64,000 bases of DNA from Myxococcaceae bacterium (GCA_016793095.1 JAEUJQ010000045.1:62001-126000); one strand, 5' to 3'; positions 1 through 9,542 are shown, counted from the stretch's first letter. Numbers and translations are program-made. Notes: generated by a model not told the origin, from the letters alone.

Positions 1-371
1 ACCTCTTCTTTGCCGACGGCCACGCCCGCGTCCTGAAGGCTCCCGGAGTGATCGTGGGACGACAGGTTGCCCCACGCCTGCACGGTGCCCATGTGCGCGA
101 GGATGGTGGTGGGCACCACCCCGGTGTTCGCCTGCTGCCGGAACTTCGTGATCAGCTCGTCCAGCATCGCCTTGCCGGGCGTCTGCTTGAGCTCTTCGGT
201 GACGAGCGAGCGCAGCAGCGCCTCGAGCACCAGGCGCGCGTTCTGCATCACGCCCTTGAAGTCCCCTGCCCGCCCGCGGCTCACCATCGCCTCGAGATCG
301 CTCTGCAGGCGGCCGAAGTGCGGCGCGTAGGACGACAGGCGGTTCAGCAGCGGTTCGAGCTCGACGGCCAT
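1..371 (-). CDS. N-terminal part of an unidentified protein with a helical domain (runs off the left edge)
   Basis: The reading frame opens at an ATG at 371 and stays open to the window edge (123 codons), so this is the 5' part of a longer gene. The visible N-terminus starts MAVELEPLLNRL and is predicted helical, with an acidic, Leu-rich first half and a segment around TILAHMGTVQAWGN. From memory, similar N-terminal domains sit in front of varied signalling or effector domains in myxobacterial proteins, some near DUF4145. I cannot see which domain follows here. It starts 4 nt after the stop of the upstream CsgG-like gene (376-1056), so the two are probably co-transcribed. Function is unknown. 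Confidence 0.65.
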   Translation of the reverse strand, partial: MAVELEPLLNRLSSYAPHFGRLQSDLEAMVSRGRAGDFKGVMQNARLVLEALLRSLVTEELKQTPGKAMLDELITKFRQQANTGVVPTTILAHMGTVQAWGNLSSHDHSGSLQDAGVAVGKEE

Positions 372-375
372 GGGC

Positions 376-1056
376 TCACTTTGCCAGCGCCGCGAGATCG
401 AGGCGCGCGAGAATGAAGTCCGGCTGCTCCGCCACCACCTGGTTGAGCAGCGTCTTCGCCTTCTCCTTGTCCTTCTCGTCCTTCGCTGACAGGGCCTGGC
501 CGTACTTCACCGCCGTCTCCAGCTTGAGCTTCACGGCCTTCTTCGGCGGCGCGGCGAGGGTCAGCTTCGCGGTGTCAGCGAGCCCGGCGATCAGCTTCGC
601 CGCCACCACCTGTTCGCCCTCCAGCACGTCTTCGGACGTCACCTTCGCCCGCGCGGTGACGACGATCTTCAAGTCGGACAGCCGGAACACCTTCGCCTCG
701 AGCAGCAGCGCGTCCTTCGATGGCCGCAGGATCGTGCCCGCCACCTGGTAGTGCGCGCCGACCATGCCGCCCACCTGCACCGCCGTCTTCTGATCGAAGT
801 TCTTCGTGGACTGCAGCTTGAGCTCCTTCATCGCGTCTTCGATGCGGGCGCGCTCGACGACGTCGACGCTCCCCGCGCCGACGAGATCGGTGATCAGCAT
901 CTCGGCCAGGCCCTTGCGGAACATGGTGAGGTCGCCCAGCTTGTCATCGACGTCGAAGTAGAGGACGGCGACGACAGGCCGCCCCGCGCCCGCGTCGGGT
1001 TGGGCGAGGGACGACGCCGCGAGGGTGAGCGCCGCGAGGGAAGCAAGCCGTGTCAT
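376..1056 (-). CDS. small CsgG/FlgO-like periplasmic protein
   Basis: A 226-residue protein with an N-terminal signal peptide (about residues 1-18, cleaved after SSLAQ). The mature part begins with VVAVLYFDV and continues with a GLAEMLITDL segment and VVER, the pattern of the CsgG/FlgO/LpoB-type domain found in periplasmic accessory lipoproteins. The last 50 residues are Lys-rich and look like a single TPR-type helical pair. It is clearly paralogous to the N-terminal third of the 717-residue protein at 3404-5557 (shared AVLYFD, RKGLA, ELKLQ-TK-FDQ and TAV motifs). It is probably co-transcribed with the gene starting at 371. The exact role is not deducible. Confidence 0.75.
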   Translation of the reverse strand: MTRLASLAALTLAASSLAQPDAGAGRPVVAVLYFDVDDKLGDLTMFRKGLAEMLITDLVGAGSVDVVERARIEDAMKELKLQSTKNFDQKTAVQVGGMVGAHYQVAGTILRPSKDALLLEAKVFRLSDLKIVVTARAKVTSEDVLEGEQVVAAKLIAGLADTAKLTLAAPPKKAVKLKLETAVKYGQALSAKDEKDKEKAKTLLNQVVAEQPDFILARLDLAALAK

Positions 1057-1117
1057 GGGTTCGTTCTACCCCTATGCTCGCGCGCCACCAACGCGCCCCG
1101 AGCGCCGATGGAGCGGA

Positions 1118-3400
1118 ATGGACCCTGCCCTGCGGAAGACCGTCGACGCGCTGTTCGACCCGGCCCGGGTGACGTGGAGCTTCGTCAGACCCAACCCCGG
1201 AGACGAGCCCGGCGCGCAGGAATTCTTCGTCGGCTGCGGCACCCGCGAGGCCGGGCGGGACGCGCACCCGCGCATGCTGAACTGGAAGCTGCCGCAGTGG
1301 CGGGGCGCGAACCTGCGCTCGTCCACTGAGGCGGTGGCGGCGAGCGCCGGCGTGCTCGATGGCGGGGGCGTGCCCGTCACCTTCCGCTCGCACGAGGCCA
1401 CCTTCGACGTCACCGTCGGGGTGCTGCTCGCCGCGCACCGGCTGCTCCACAAGGCGTGGCCCCCGGGCATGGCGGCGCTCGTCGAGTACGTCAGCGAGTG
1501 GGAGCAGGGCCGCACCGAGGCCGCGGGGCCGTACGATCGCGCGCTCGCGTCGGTCTTCTACGCGTCGATGCACGTCTTCAGATCGACCGGCAGCGCGCGC
1601 CCGCTCATCGAGCTGATCGCCGAGGTGCTGTCCCTCGACCCGTCGCCCGCCGACCTCGCCACCCTGCCCGCGGCGCTGGTCCCCGCGCGCGTCACGCGGC
1701 GCCTCAAGGCCGACGCCGATCTGTACCGCACCGAGCTGTCGCGGGCGTGGAAGGTGCAGCTCGATCTGCCGCTCGATCAGTCGGCTGAGGCGGCCTACCG
1801 GCGCATCGACGCGCTCTTCCTCTCGTCACCGCAGGACGTGACGGTGCTGAAGCTGCTCGCCCGGCCCGACGCGCAGGCCTCGACGTACGGGCGCGGCTTC
1901 GAGCTGATGGCGGTGCACGCGCCGAACGAGCCACAGGCCTGGGGCCGGCACACCATCTCGATCCCGCCCGAGAGCCCCGGCTCGCTCGCCGATCTCGCGC
2001 TGGTGCTCGATCGCCGCGAAGGCCCGCTCAAGCCCGACGGCGCGCCCCGGGAGCGCCAGAAACCCCGCTTCACGCACCAGCCCGCCGAGCTCGAGGGCCT
2101 GTCCGATCCCTGGTACTCCGACGGCTACGCCTGGGCGAAGGGGCGCTCGACGATCGTGGCCCCGCCCTTCGTCGGCACGCGCCTGTCCCGCGAGGAGGTG
2201 TGGGAGACGATCTGGGATCGCTTCCACGTCGGCCGCAACGTGCACGTCACCTCGGCGCGCACGATCTTCGTGAAGCCGGTGCGCACGCCGCCCGACTTCG
2301 ACGCGGTGTGGCTCGACCGGCTCGGCTTCACCCGCTCGTCGTGGGACGGGGCGCGCGCGGGCCTGTCACCCTCGGTGGTGACGTCGTTCCTCGGCGACCC
2401 GGCAGTGGGCGACGTGAGCCACTTCGAGCGTCGGGACGACGAGCGCACCGTACGGGTGTCGCTCTACCCGTCCCAGCTCGCGCTGATCTGGGTCGAACAG
2501 ACGATCGGAAGGGCCACGCTCTACGACGTCGCGCGGCAGCAGGCGGCGCTCACGGCTGGCCGGGCGCTGGACGAGCTGCGGGCCGTGCGCGAGCTCACCG
2601 ACGTCGTCCGCCCCGTCGGCGGCGAGCGCTGGCTCGTCTTCGGCGCCTACCGCGTCAACCGCGCCCGCTCGTCGATGCTCGATCAGTCGCGCAGCGTGCA
2701 GGGGCTGCTCCACGCGCTCGCGGCCGGCGAAGCGCCCACCCTCGCGAACCTGCCGAGCGAGTCGGAGGCGCGCGCCCGGGTGGTGCAGCTGCAGCGCGAC
2801 GTCGAGCACTGGCTGACGTCGACCGGCGGCGCGCGGGTGGAGCTCGAGCTCGAGGATCGCGCCGAGCCGCCCGCCCTCGACGGCGACTTCGCCCTCTTCC
2901 TGCTCACCACCGGCCAGCGCTACTCGGCCTTCGAGATCACCCGGCGCATGGGCGAGCTCGAGCGCCGCTCCCGCCGCAGCCGCTGGGCCTCGCTCAAGCC
3001 CTCGACGACGCTGCGGGCCGACGTCATGTTCTTCACCAACTCGCTCTGGTACTCACGGGTGAGCGACGAGCCCGACATCAACGCGCGCTACGACGCCTGG
3101 CGCACGCTGCACGGCATGTACGAGACGGTGGAGTCGCTGCGCAGCCAGACCGCCGAGCTCGACGAGTACCGCAAGGAGCGGTTCGAGAAGACGACCGGCG
3201 TGCTGCTGCTCCTCTTCCTGCCGATCACCATGGCCACGGGCTTCTTCTCGGGCGCGCAGTTCAACGAGATGGAGCTGCGCGTCGGCCTGCCGTGGACGAC
3301 CGGCGGGTGGAAGGTCTTCCTCATCTACACCGCCGTCTTCACCGTGCTGGTGTTCGGCGCGCTAGTGCTCGCGCGCCTGCTGTCCTGGCGGAAGCGGTGA
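1118..3400 (+). CDS. large membrane protein with a CorA-like two-helix C-terminus
   Basis: A 760-residue protein. I chose the ATG at 1118 because GGAG lies 4 nt upstream; in-frame upstream starts would overlap the 5' end of the divergent gene. About 680 residues of apparently soluble sequence precede a helix-rich stretch and two membrane segments at the C-terminus (TGVLLLLFLPITMATGFF and VFLIYTAVFTVLVFGALVLA), followed by a basic tail. This layout, and LPITMATGFFSGAQFNEMEL after the first helix, resembles the CorA/ZntB Mg2+ channel, where that place carries GMN. Here GMN is absent. The soluble domain is far longer than in CorA. Its stop is 3 nt from the stop of the convergent gene. Function is unknown; a CorA-superfamily relation is inferred. 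Confidence 0.75.
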   Translation: MDPALRKTVDALFDPARVTWSFVRPNPGDEPGAQEFFVGCGTREAGRDAHPRMLNWKLPQWRGANLRSSTEAVAASAGVLDGGGVPVTFRSHEATFDVTVGVLLAAHRLLHKAWPPGMAALVEYVSEWEQGRTEAAGPYDRALASVFYASMHVFRSTGSARPLIELIAEVLSLDPSPADLATLPAALVPARVTRRLKADADLYRTELSRAWKVQLDLPLDQSAEAAYRRIDALFLSSPQDVTVLKLLARPDAQASTYGRGFELMAVHAPNEPQAWGRHTISIPPESPGSLADLALVLDRREGPLKPDGAPRERQKPRFTHQPAELEGLSDPWYSDGYAWAKGRSTIVAPPFVGTRLSREEVWETIWDRFHVGRNVHVTSARTIFVKPVRTPPDFDAVWLDRLGFTRSSWDGARAGLSPSVVTSFLGDPAVGDVSHFERRDDERTVRVSLYPSQLALIWVEQTIGRATLYDVARQQAALTAGRALDELRAVRELTDVVRPVGGERWLVFGAYRVNRARSSMLDQSRSVQGLLHALAAGEAPTLANLPSESEARARVVQLQRDVEHWLTSTGGARVELELEDRAEPPALDGDFALFLLTTGQRYSAFEITRRMGELERRSRRSRWASLKPSTTLRADVMFFTNSLWYSRVSDEPDINARYDAWRTLHGMYETVESLRSQTAELDEYRKERFEKTTGVLLLLFLPITMATGFFSGAQFNEMELRVGLPWTTGGWKVFLIYTAVFTVLVFGALVLARLLSWRKR

Positions 3401-3403
3401 GCG

Positions 3404-5557
3404 TCACTGTCGGCGGACACGGAACTCGCCCTGGGTGAGCTCCGTCTTGCGCGGGCGGCCGTCCCACGTCCACGTGAAGCTCGCCGAGAAGGTGCCCTCG
3501 TCGAAGTCGCCCTTGTCCTTCGCCTCCTTCGTGAGCTTCGCGGTGCAGGGCCCGGTCTGCTGATCGCCGTTCGAGTCGCGCCAGGTGGCGTCGCGGCACT
3601 TCCAGCCGGCGCCGTCGGGCACCAGGTAGAGCGAGAGATCGACCGAGTTGCTCTGGTTGTGGCCCGAGATCGCCAGCTGCTTGCCGTCATAGGACTTCAC
3701 CGAGGCGAGGTACTGATCGGCCTCGCGCGTCCAGTGGCGATCTTCGGTGAACTTGAGCCAGCTGACGCTCTTGCGCACGTCGCCGTAGTCGCACCAGGGC
3801 ACGTAGTTCTTGTGGTACCCGAGCATGTCGCTGATCGAGCCGTCGAGCTCGACGTACTGCAGCCAGTACCTCTTCGAGAGCTCGCAGTCGTCGTAGCGCG
3901 CGGCGTCCATGGCGAGATCCTTCGCGATGTAGGCGAGCACGTTGCGCGTCTTCGCGGTGGGCGGGCACGCCTTGATGACGCCGCTCCAGAAGGCGTCGAG
4001 GCCGGCGATGCCCTGGTGCTTGACGAGCGCGTCAGCCGCGCCGCCGCTGCCCACCCGCAGATCCATGTCCTCGCAGGTCTTGAGCCCCTTCGCCCAGCGC
4101 TCGCGCCGGTCGCGCTCGTAGTCGTGCTCGCCGCCGATCAGCTTCTTGATGCGGCCCTCGCGCCACGAGTTGCGGCCGTCGGTCGGGAACGTGTCGAGGA
4201 TCGTCTGCCACACGCCCACCGCGTCGTCGTCGCGCAGGAGACGCTCGAGCAGCTCGGCCTTGCGCTCGAGCGCCGAGATGGCCTCCCGAGCCAGGCGATC
4301 GCGATCGGCGGCGCTGGCCTGGGTGGCCTTCGACAGCCGGCTGGTGACGCGCTCGTCGATCTCCTTCCAGAGCGTCGTCGCGTCGGCTGGCGTCAGATCG
4401 GCCCAGGTGGGCGCCATCGTGTACGACTGATCGTTCCGGTCGGCGCCGGTGCCGTCGTACACACGCCCGAGGAACACGAAGTCCACCAGCCGATCGAACG
4501 CCTGGTCCTCGTTCATCATCGTCGCTGGGCCGAGCCCCGAGTCGTTGATGTCGTTCACCAGCTCGGGCGTCATCGCGCCGTCGCGCACGCTCGAGCCCGC
4601 CGCCGCGCCGTACTGCTTGAGCTCGTCGAGGGAGCGGCGGTGGTTCGCGTACCACTGGCGCATGCCCTCGAGCGCCTGCTGCTTCTTCGGGGCGAGCACC
4701 ACGCGCAGCGAGCTCTCGCGCGACGAGAGGTACTGCTTGAGCACCCGCGCGAGGAAGTGCCCCTTCACGCGGCGCATCGCGAGGAAGGTGGCCTGCTCGG
4801 AGGAAGACAGCTGCGCGAACCGGCCCTCGTTCTTCAGCACGTCGTCGGCGGCCTTCGCGACCCGCACCGCCGACGCGGTGACGATCTCCCGCTTGCGCTT
4901 GTTGTACTCCTCGAGCGCCTTCACGGCCTGCTCCTTGCGCTCGCGCGCCATCAGGAACGTGGGCGACTTCGAGACGAGCGCCGCGAACGCCTTCTGCGCC
5001 TCCTCGACCTTGCCCTGATCGGTGAGCTCGATCGCCTTCGAGTACTCGAGCAGGGCCTCGAGCGACGGCACCTTCGCCTTCCGCCGGGCACCCTCGTTCT
5101 TCACCTTGAGCTCGATGCCGGCGGCGACCTTCTCGACGAGCGCCTGCTCGACCACGAAGACGTCGTCTTTCGGGCCGTCGGCGCGCGCCGTCACGACCAC
5201 CGAGTTCTTCGCCGTGTCGAGCAGCTTCGCGTCGAGGATCAGCTTTTCGCCGCTGAACGCCATGCTGCCGGTGAGCAGGTAGTTCGCCTGCAGGAACTTG
5301 CCGATCTTCACCGCCGTCGATTGATCGAAGTACTTCGTGCGCTGCAGCTTGAGCTCGGCGACCACCGCCTCGAACTTGTCGCGCTCGACGACGGTGACGC
5401 CGTCCCACGCCACCAGGTCGGTGACCATCATGTCGGCGAGGCCCTTGCGCATGACCTCGAGGTCGTCGCTCTTCGTGTTGTTGTCGAAGTACAGCACCGC
5501 CAGGGTCGGCTTGTCGGCGCCGAGCGCGAGGGCGAGGGTCAGCAGGGCCGCATGCAT
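3404..5557 (-). CDS. large CsgG/FlgO-like periplasmic protein, last gene of the caspase operon
   Basis: A 717-residue protein with a short signal peptide (MHAALLTLALALG). The first 170 residues form a CsgG/FlgO/LpoB-like domain (LAVLYFDNNTK, RKGLADMMVTDL, VVERDKFE) closely related to the 226-residue protein at 376-1056. Residues about 170-240 look like a TPR-type helical pair (QGKVEEAQKAFAALVSKSP). A long helical middle follows. A C-terminal beta-rich domain has several Trp and two Cys (CRDATWRDSNG, TGPC). Its start is one base after the stop of the caspase gene, so translation is probably coupled. I infer an envelope scaffold or sensor for the upstream proteases; no enzyme motif is visible. 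Confidence 0.75.
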   Translation of the reverse strand: MHAALLTLALALGADKPTLAVLYFDNNTKSDDLEVMRKGLADMMVTDLVAWDGVTVVERDKFEAVVAELKLQRTKYFDQSTAVKIGKFLQANYLLTGSMAFSGEKLILDAKLLDTAKNSVVVTARADGPKDDVFVVEQALVEKVAAGIELKVKNEGARRKAKVPSLEALLEYSKAIELTDQGKVEEAQKAFAALVSKSPTFLMARERKEQAVKALEEYNKRKREIVTASAVRVAKAADDVLKNEGRFAQLSSSEQATFLAMRRVKGHFLARVLKQYLSSRESSLRVVLAPKKQQALEGMRQWYANHRRSLDELKQYGAAAGSSVRDGAMTPELVNDINDSGLGPATMMNEDQAFDRLVDFVFLGRVYDGTGADRNDQSYTMAPTWADLTPADATTLWKEIDERVTSRLSKATQASAADRDRLAREAISALERKAELLERLLRDDDAVGVWQTILDTFPTDGRNSWREGRIKKLIGGEHDYERDRRERWAKGLKTCEDMDLRVGSGGAADALVKHQGIAGLDAFWSGVIKACPPTAKTRNVLAYIAKDLAMDAARYDDCELSKRYWLQYVELDGSISDMLGYHKNYVPWCDYGDVRKSVSWLKFTEDRHWTREADQYLASVKSYDGKQLAISGHNQSNSVDLSLYLVPDGAGWKCRDATWRDSNGDQQTGPCTAKLTKEAKDKGDFDEGTFSASFTWTWDGRPRKTELTQGEFRVRRQ

Positions 5558-5558
5558 G

Positions 5559-7343
5559 TCAGGGCTCCGGAGGCAGGAAGAGGAACTGGCCGGATCGGGG
5601 CAGGTGTTCGTCGAAGCGGTGGAACTGCGGGGTCTGCTCGGCCTGCCGCGACTGTCGCACGGCCGCGGGCACCTTCGCCGTGAGAAACGAGGCCAGCTCG
5701 TCGTCGGTGATCACCCGGTCGCCGTTCGCGTCGGCCTGAGCCCGCCCCAGCCCCTCCAGCAGGAACGCGGTGAGCGCGGAGTGGCCGTTCCACGCCCACG
5801 CGGCGGGAGCTGCCTCGTCTTCCCACGCACGCTGGCCGCGCGCCGCGGCGCTGATCACCACCTCAGCCCGCTCGTTCCACAGGCTGCGCAGCTCGCCCGA
5901 GCGCCGAGCGTCGCCCTTCGCGCCGGCCGCCCAGCCCGAGTAGCAGGCGTCGAGGATCACCATGACGTGCCGCGCGGGCACGCCCTTGCGCAGATCGTCG
6001 ACGAGCTCCTGCATGTCCCAGCCGCGCTCGGAGATAGGCCGCTCGGGGTGCTCGAAGTAGCCCGCCGGCTGCAGCACGCCGAAGTCCTTCCGCGCGCCCG
6101 CCTCGAAGCCGCCGTGGCCCGAGTAGTAGAAGAGGAAGCTCGAGGTCTCGTCGGCCGTCGGGAAGCGCTGGCGGAAGCGCTCCACGGCGAGCTTGAGGTT
6201 CTCGGCCGTCGGTTCCCCGTCGGTCGCCTCGCCCGGCTCCGGGCGATCCACGAAGAAGAGGATGTGGTCGCGTTGATAGCCGAGCTTCGTCACGAGCAGC
6301 TCGCGGACGGCGCGCGCGTCGCGGCAAGGCGCGTGGAGGGTGCGCTCCCCCGAATAGCCACACACCCCAGCGACCAGCGCATATGGCTCGAAGGAGCGGG
6401 GGCCGTCCTGGGCGGCGAGCAGATCGATCACGCCCGCGCGCGACACCACCTCACCCTTCGCTCCACCCGACGAGCTCACCGTGACGCCGGGGCGCCGGGT
6501 CAGCCCGAGCACCAGCACTGCGGCAGCAGCCACCAGGCCAGCGACGAGCAGGAGCGGCGCACGACGGCCCTGCAGGGGTTTCGCGCCCATCGCCGAGAGC
6601 ACCTGCCCGAAGTCGAGGCTCGTCCCCTCCTTCGATGAGGCGATCAGCGTGCCGCCATGGCGCTCACCGGAGTACCAGCGGTGCACGTCGAGGGTGGAGA
6701 GCCGCTCGGCCAACCAGTCGAGGCGCAGCTTGCGCGACGGGTCGGCCGAGACGACGAGCGTGCCATCGGGTTGCCGAACGAGGAGCAGGGCCGCGTCGCA
6801 GCGTTGGCGAGCCCACAGCTTGAACTGGGTGGACGCAGGTCGATCGAGCGCCAGCAGCAGCACCGTCCGAGCCGCGCCGGTCGTCGAGGCCTGGGCAGGG
6901 AGCGATACCCGGTGCTGGCTGCCGCGACGCAGGTCTTCGTCGAAGAGGCGCGCGTCGTCGGTCAGCTGGGCGACGTACTTCTGCAGCGCCGGCGAGATCT
7001 TGAGGAAGGGCTCGTCGAGCAGCCCGCGTCCCGCCTCGAGGTGCTCCCTGACCGCGTCGAACAGCACGGACACCTCGCGCTCGAAGGCGGCTCGATCCGC
7101 CCGGCCGAGCAAGGTCTCCTGAGCGAGGGCCAGGTAGATGGCCTGCAGGCTGAAGCGCGGCTCGACCCGATCGGGCCAGCGGCCCTGTCTCACGTCCTCG
7201 GCGTAGTGGCACGCCGCCTCGAGGGCAGCCGGCACCTGCTCGAGGCCCATCAGGTACCACCGCAGCGCGTCGTCCAGCGTCGGGAACTCGGGCAGCTCGC
7301 GCGGACCGGCGGCGCGCGTGCGGAACCACTCGAGCGACGTCAT
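5559..7343 (-). CDS. membrane-anchored caspase-family (C14) protease
   Basis: A 594-residue protein in three parts. Residues 1-260 form a helical domain of unknown type, with no signal peptide. Residues about 262-281 form one transmembrane helix. Residues about 320-530 form a caspase/metacaspase p20-like domain. The catalytic dyad is intact: His410 in YYSGHGG and Cys467 in LDACYSGW. After the protease fold, DANGDRVITDDE (about 538-549) is an EF-hand-like calcium loop. The gene overlaps the upstream trypsin-like gene by 4 nt (ATGA) and the CsgG-like gene follows one base later. Caspase-family proteins in bacteria cleave partner proteins in signalling, defence or cell death; which applies here is not known. 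Catalytic activity looks likely from the residues. Confidence 0.9.
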   Translation of the reverse strand: MTSLEWFRTRAAGPRELPEFPTLDDALRWYLMGLEQVPAALEAACHYAEDVRQGRWPDRVEPRFSLQAIYLALAQETLLGRADRAAFEREVSVLFDAVREHLEAGRGLLDEPFLKISPALQKYVAQLTDDARLFDEDLRRGSQHRVSLPAQASTTGAARTVLLLALDRPASTQFKLWARQRCDAALLLVRQPDGTLVVSADPSRKLRLDWLAERLSTLDVHRWYSGERHGGTLIASSKEGTSLDFGQVLSAMGAKPLQGRRAPLLLVAGLVAAAAVLVLGLTRRPGVTVSSSGGAKGEVVSRAGVIDLLAAQDGPRSFEPYALVAGVCGYSGERTLHAPCRDARAVRELLVTKLGYQRDHILFFVDRPEPGEATDGEPTAENLKLAVERFRQRFPTADETSSFLFYYSGHGGFEAGARKDFGVLQPAGYFEHPERPISERGWDMQELVDDLRKGVPARHVMVILDACYSGWAAGAKGDARRSGELRSLWNERAEVVISAAARGQRAWEDEAAPAAWAWNGHSALTAFLLEGLGRAQADANGDRVITDDELASFLTAKVPAAVRQSRQAEQTPQFHRFDEHLPRSGQFLFLPPEP

Positions 7344-9532
7344 GGCTCGATCAGCTCCGGGGCGAAGGTCTCGACGGCGAGCGTGCGCATGCGGCCGGCA
7401 CGGGTGGGATCCACCAGGAGGGCGGGCCGGACCGGGCGGCCGGGCGCGAGGTCTGGCGCATCGGAGATCGCGCCATCGCCCGAGATGCGGCGCGCCGACT
7501 GGGTGCGGCCCTCACGGAGGATCACGGTGTCCACCCGCCCGTCCCCGTCGGTGTCGTACTGGAACCACTCGCGACCCGACCTCGAAGACCAGAGGAAGCC
7601 TGCCTTCGGGAACCCGTCTTGCGCCCACGTCGAGCGGCTGGCCAGGGACTCGTCGGCACTTCCGTCCAGCGCGAAGGCGATCGTCGTCGCGTCGTGTTCG
7701 CTGGCCGTGACGATGGCGCGGGGGAGCGCCGTCGCCGACATGGTCGTGATGCGCGCGCGTGTGCCGAAGATCGGGAAAGGCCTCGACGCCGGGGCGGGAC
7801 GGTCGCCCGACAGGGTCGCGATCGCGCGCGAGGCCCGGGTCCGCGCCTGACCGGTGAGGAACGAGAGCGTGAGGCCGCGCCAGTCGGTGCCGCCCAGCTC
7901 GGGGGCAGGCACCAGCTCGCCAGCCGCGGGCTTGAGGAACGCGCGCGACACGGTGATGAAGTCGATCGACTCGAGGACGCGCGTCGCGCCAACGAAGATC
8001 CACCATCGGCCGGGTTGCCGCACCACGGTGACGGCGACGCCCGCCCGGAGCTGTTCCTCCAGCGTCCCCGGGCGCCCGAGCGCCTCCTCCATCGCGTCGA
8101 TGAAGAGGACCATTCCTGCGCCGCGCCGTGCGCTCACCACGTCATTGCGTCCGTCTCCGTCGAGGTCTCTCGCCTTCAGCTCGCGTGCGCCGGCGAGAGG
8201 CTCGGGAGGCGTCGGCAGCGCCTTCTCGTCGATGGTGGGCTCGAGCTCCTTCGCGATGAGCGCCCAGCGCGGCGACGGCAGCAACGTCGGGTCGAGCAGC
8301 GACGCCGCGCCGAGGAACCGGCCCGGCTGCTGCCCCGCGAGCTCCATCGCCTGCCCCACCACGCCGCCCAGGAGCACCCGATCGAACTCGCCATCACCGT
8401 CGCGGTCGAACCAGCCGACCCACTGCCCGCCGACCTGCCCCAGCACCGCGTCGGGAGCCATCTTCGACACGAGGGAGGGCGCAGGGCGCTGCGAGGCGTT
8501 CACGACGAAGGCGGTCCGCGGTCCTGTGCCCGACGTGTAGAGATCGTGTTTGCCGTCGCCGTCCACGTCCGCCCAGGCGCCGCCCGCCAGCACGAGATCC
8601 CACGGCGAGGGCAGCCGCCGCGTGGGCTCCGACGGCACAGCCTCGAGGAAGCGCCGCACCTCGGCGACGTGCACATGGAAGTTCGTCGCCACCCCCGCGC
8701 GAGGGTCTGTCTTCAGGAAGGCGTTCACGCCCACCAGCTCGCCGGCCAGGTTCACCAGCGGCCCTCCGGAGTCACCTGGCGAGATCGTGCAGCTCGACTG
8801 CACGATCAGGCCTGGCACCTTCTCCTCCAGCCGCTTGCGCTCCAGCTCGACGCTCGCCCCGGCCGAGCGGCACGCCGGCGAGGCGGTTCCGTCCGACTCG
8901 ACGACGCAGTCGGTGCCCACGAGCGACGCGAGGTGGGTCGAGAGCCGGCCGACGCTGGCGACCTCGCCGTCTTTGATCGCCCAGAGCAGCCCGATGCCGC
9001 CATGGCCGAGCGCGGCGACCGGCTCCCCCGGCGAGGGGTCGCGCTTCGAGAGCCTGATGCTGGCGAGCTCGGCCGGCGGCTCGGCGAGCTTCAGCACCGC
9101 GAGATCGAGCAGCGGGTCGGACTTCAGCACCCACGCCGTGAGCGGTCGCTCGTCGAGGGACATGATGCCTTCACGGGTGAGCGCGCCGCGCTGGATCTGC
9201 ACCTTCGCCTTGAGATCGACGAGCTCAGCGCGCGCGATCACGTGGTGGTTCGTGAGGATGAAGCCGCGCGCGTCGAACACCACGCCGCTCCCGTAGCTGG
9301 CGCCGGCGCGGATGAGCACGGTCGCGGGGGCCACCTTCCGGTAGACCTCCCGCAGGTCGCCCTTGGCCCCGGTGGTGCGCTCGACGCGGCTGAAGCTCGA
9401 GGGCGACGCGCTCTCCCGGAGCGCGAGCAGCAGCCGCGCCGGATCGTCGACTGGGGTGGGCGCAGCGGGGCTCGGCGTGACGCCGGCGGTCACGCACGAG
9501 CAGCACGCGAGCACCGTGATGAGGCGCCGCAC
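7340..9532 (-). CDS. secreted trypsin-like (S1/HtrA-type) protease with calcium-loop repeat C-terminus
   Basis: A 730-residue protein with an N-terminal signal of lipoprotein type (VLAC, Cys10). Residues about 60-300 form a chymotrypsin-fold protease with a complete triad: His97 (TNHHV), Asp143 (LLDLAVL) and Ser255 (GDSGGP). An insertion between Asp and Ser carries several Cys. The C-terminal 430 residues contain four DxDGDGxxD loops (DVDGDGKHD, DRDGDGEFD, DLDGDGRND, DTDGDGRVD) of the kind seen in VCBS/FG-GAP or thrombospondin type-3 repeats, which normally bind calcium. No PDZ domain is seen. It is the second gene of a minus-strand operon, 10 nt after the SFPD-repeat gene and overlapping the caspase gene. 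Confidence 0.88.
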   Translation of the reverse strand: MRRLITVLACCSCVTAGVTPSPAAPTPVDDPARLLLALRESASPSSFSRVERTTGAKGDLREVYRKVAPATVLIRAGASYGSGVVFDARGFILTNHHVIARAELVDLKAKVQIQRGALTREGIMSLDERPLTAWVLKSDPLLDLAVLKLAEPPAELASIRLSKRDPSPGEPVAALGHGGIGLLWAIKDGEVASVGRLSTHLASLVGTDCVVESDGTASPACRSAGASVELERKRLEEKVPGLIVQSSCTISPGDSGGPLVNLAGELVGVNAFLKTDPRAGVATNFHVHVAEVRRFLEAVPSEPTRRLPSPWDLVLAGGAWADVDGDGKHDLYTSGTGPRTAFVVNASQRPAPSLVSKMAPDAVLGQVGGQWVGWFDRDGDGEFDRVLLGGVVGQAMELAGQQPGRFLGAASLLDPTLLPSPRWALIAKELEPTIDEKALPTPPEPLAGARELKARDLDGDGRNDVVSARRGAGMVLFIDAMEEALGRPGTLEEQLRAGVAVTVVRQPGRWWIFVGATRVLESIDFITVSRAFLKPAAGELVPAPELGGTDWRGLTLSFLTGQARTRASRAIATLSGDRPAPASRPFPIFGTRARITTMSATALPRAIVTASEHDATTIAFALDGSADESLASRSTWAQDGFPKAGFLWSSRSGREWFQYDTDGDGRVDTVILREGRTQSARRISGDGAISDAPDLAPGRPVRPALLVDPTRAGRMRTLAVETFAPELIEP

Positions 9533-9542
9533 GGTCGCCCGG

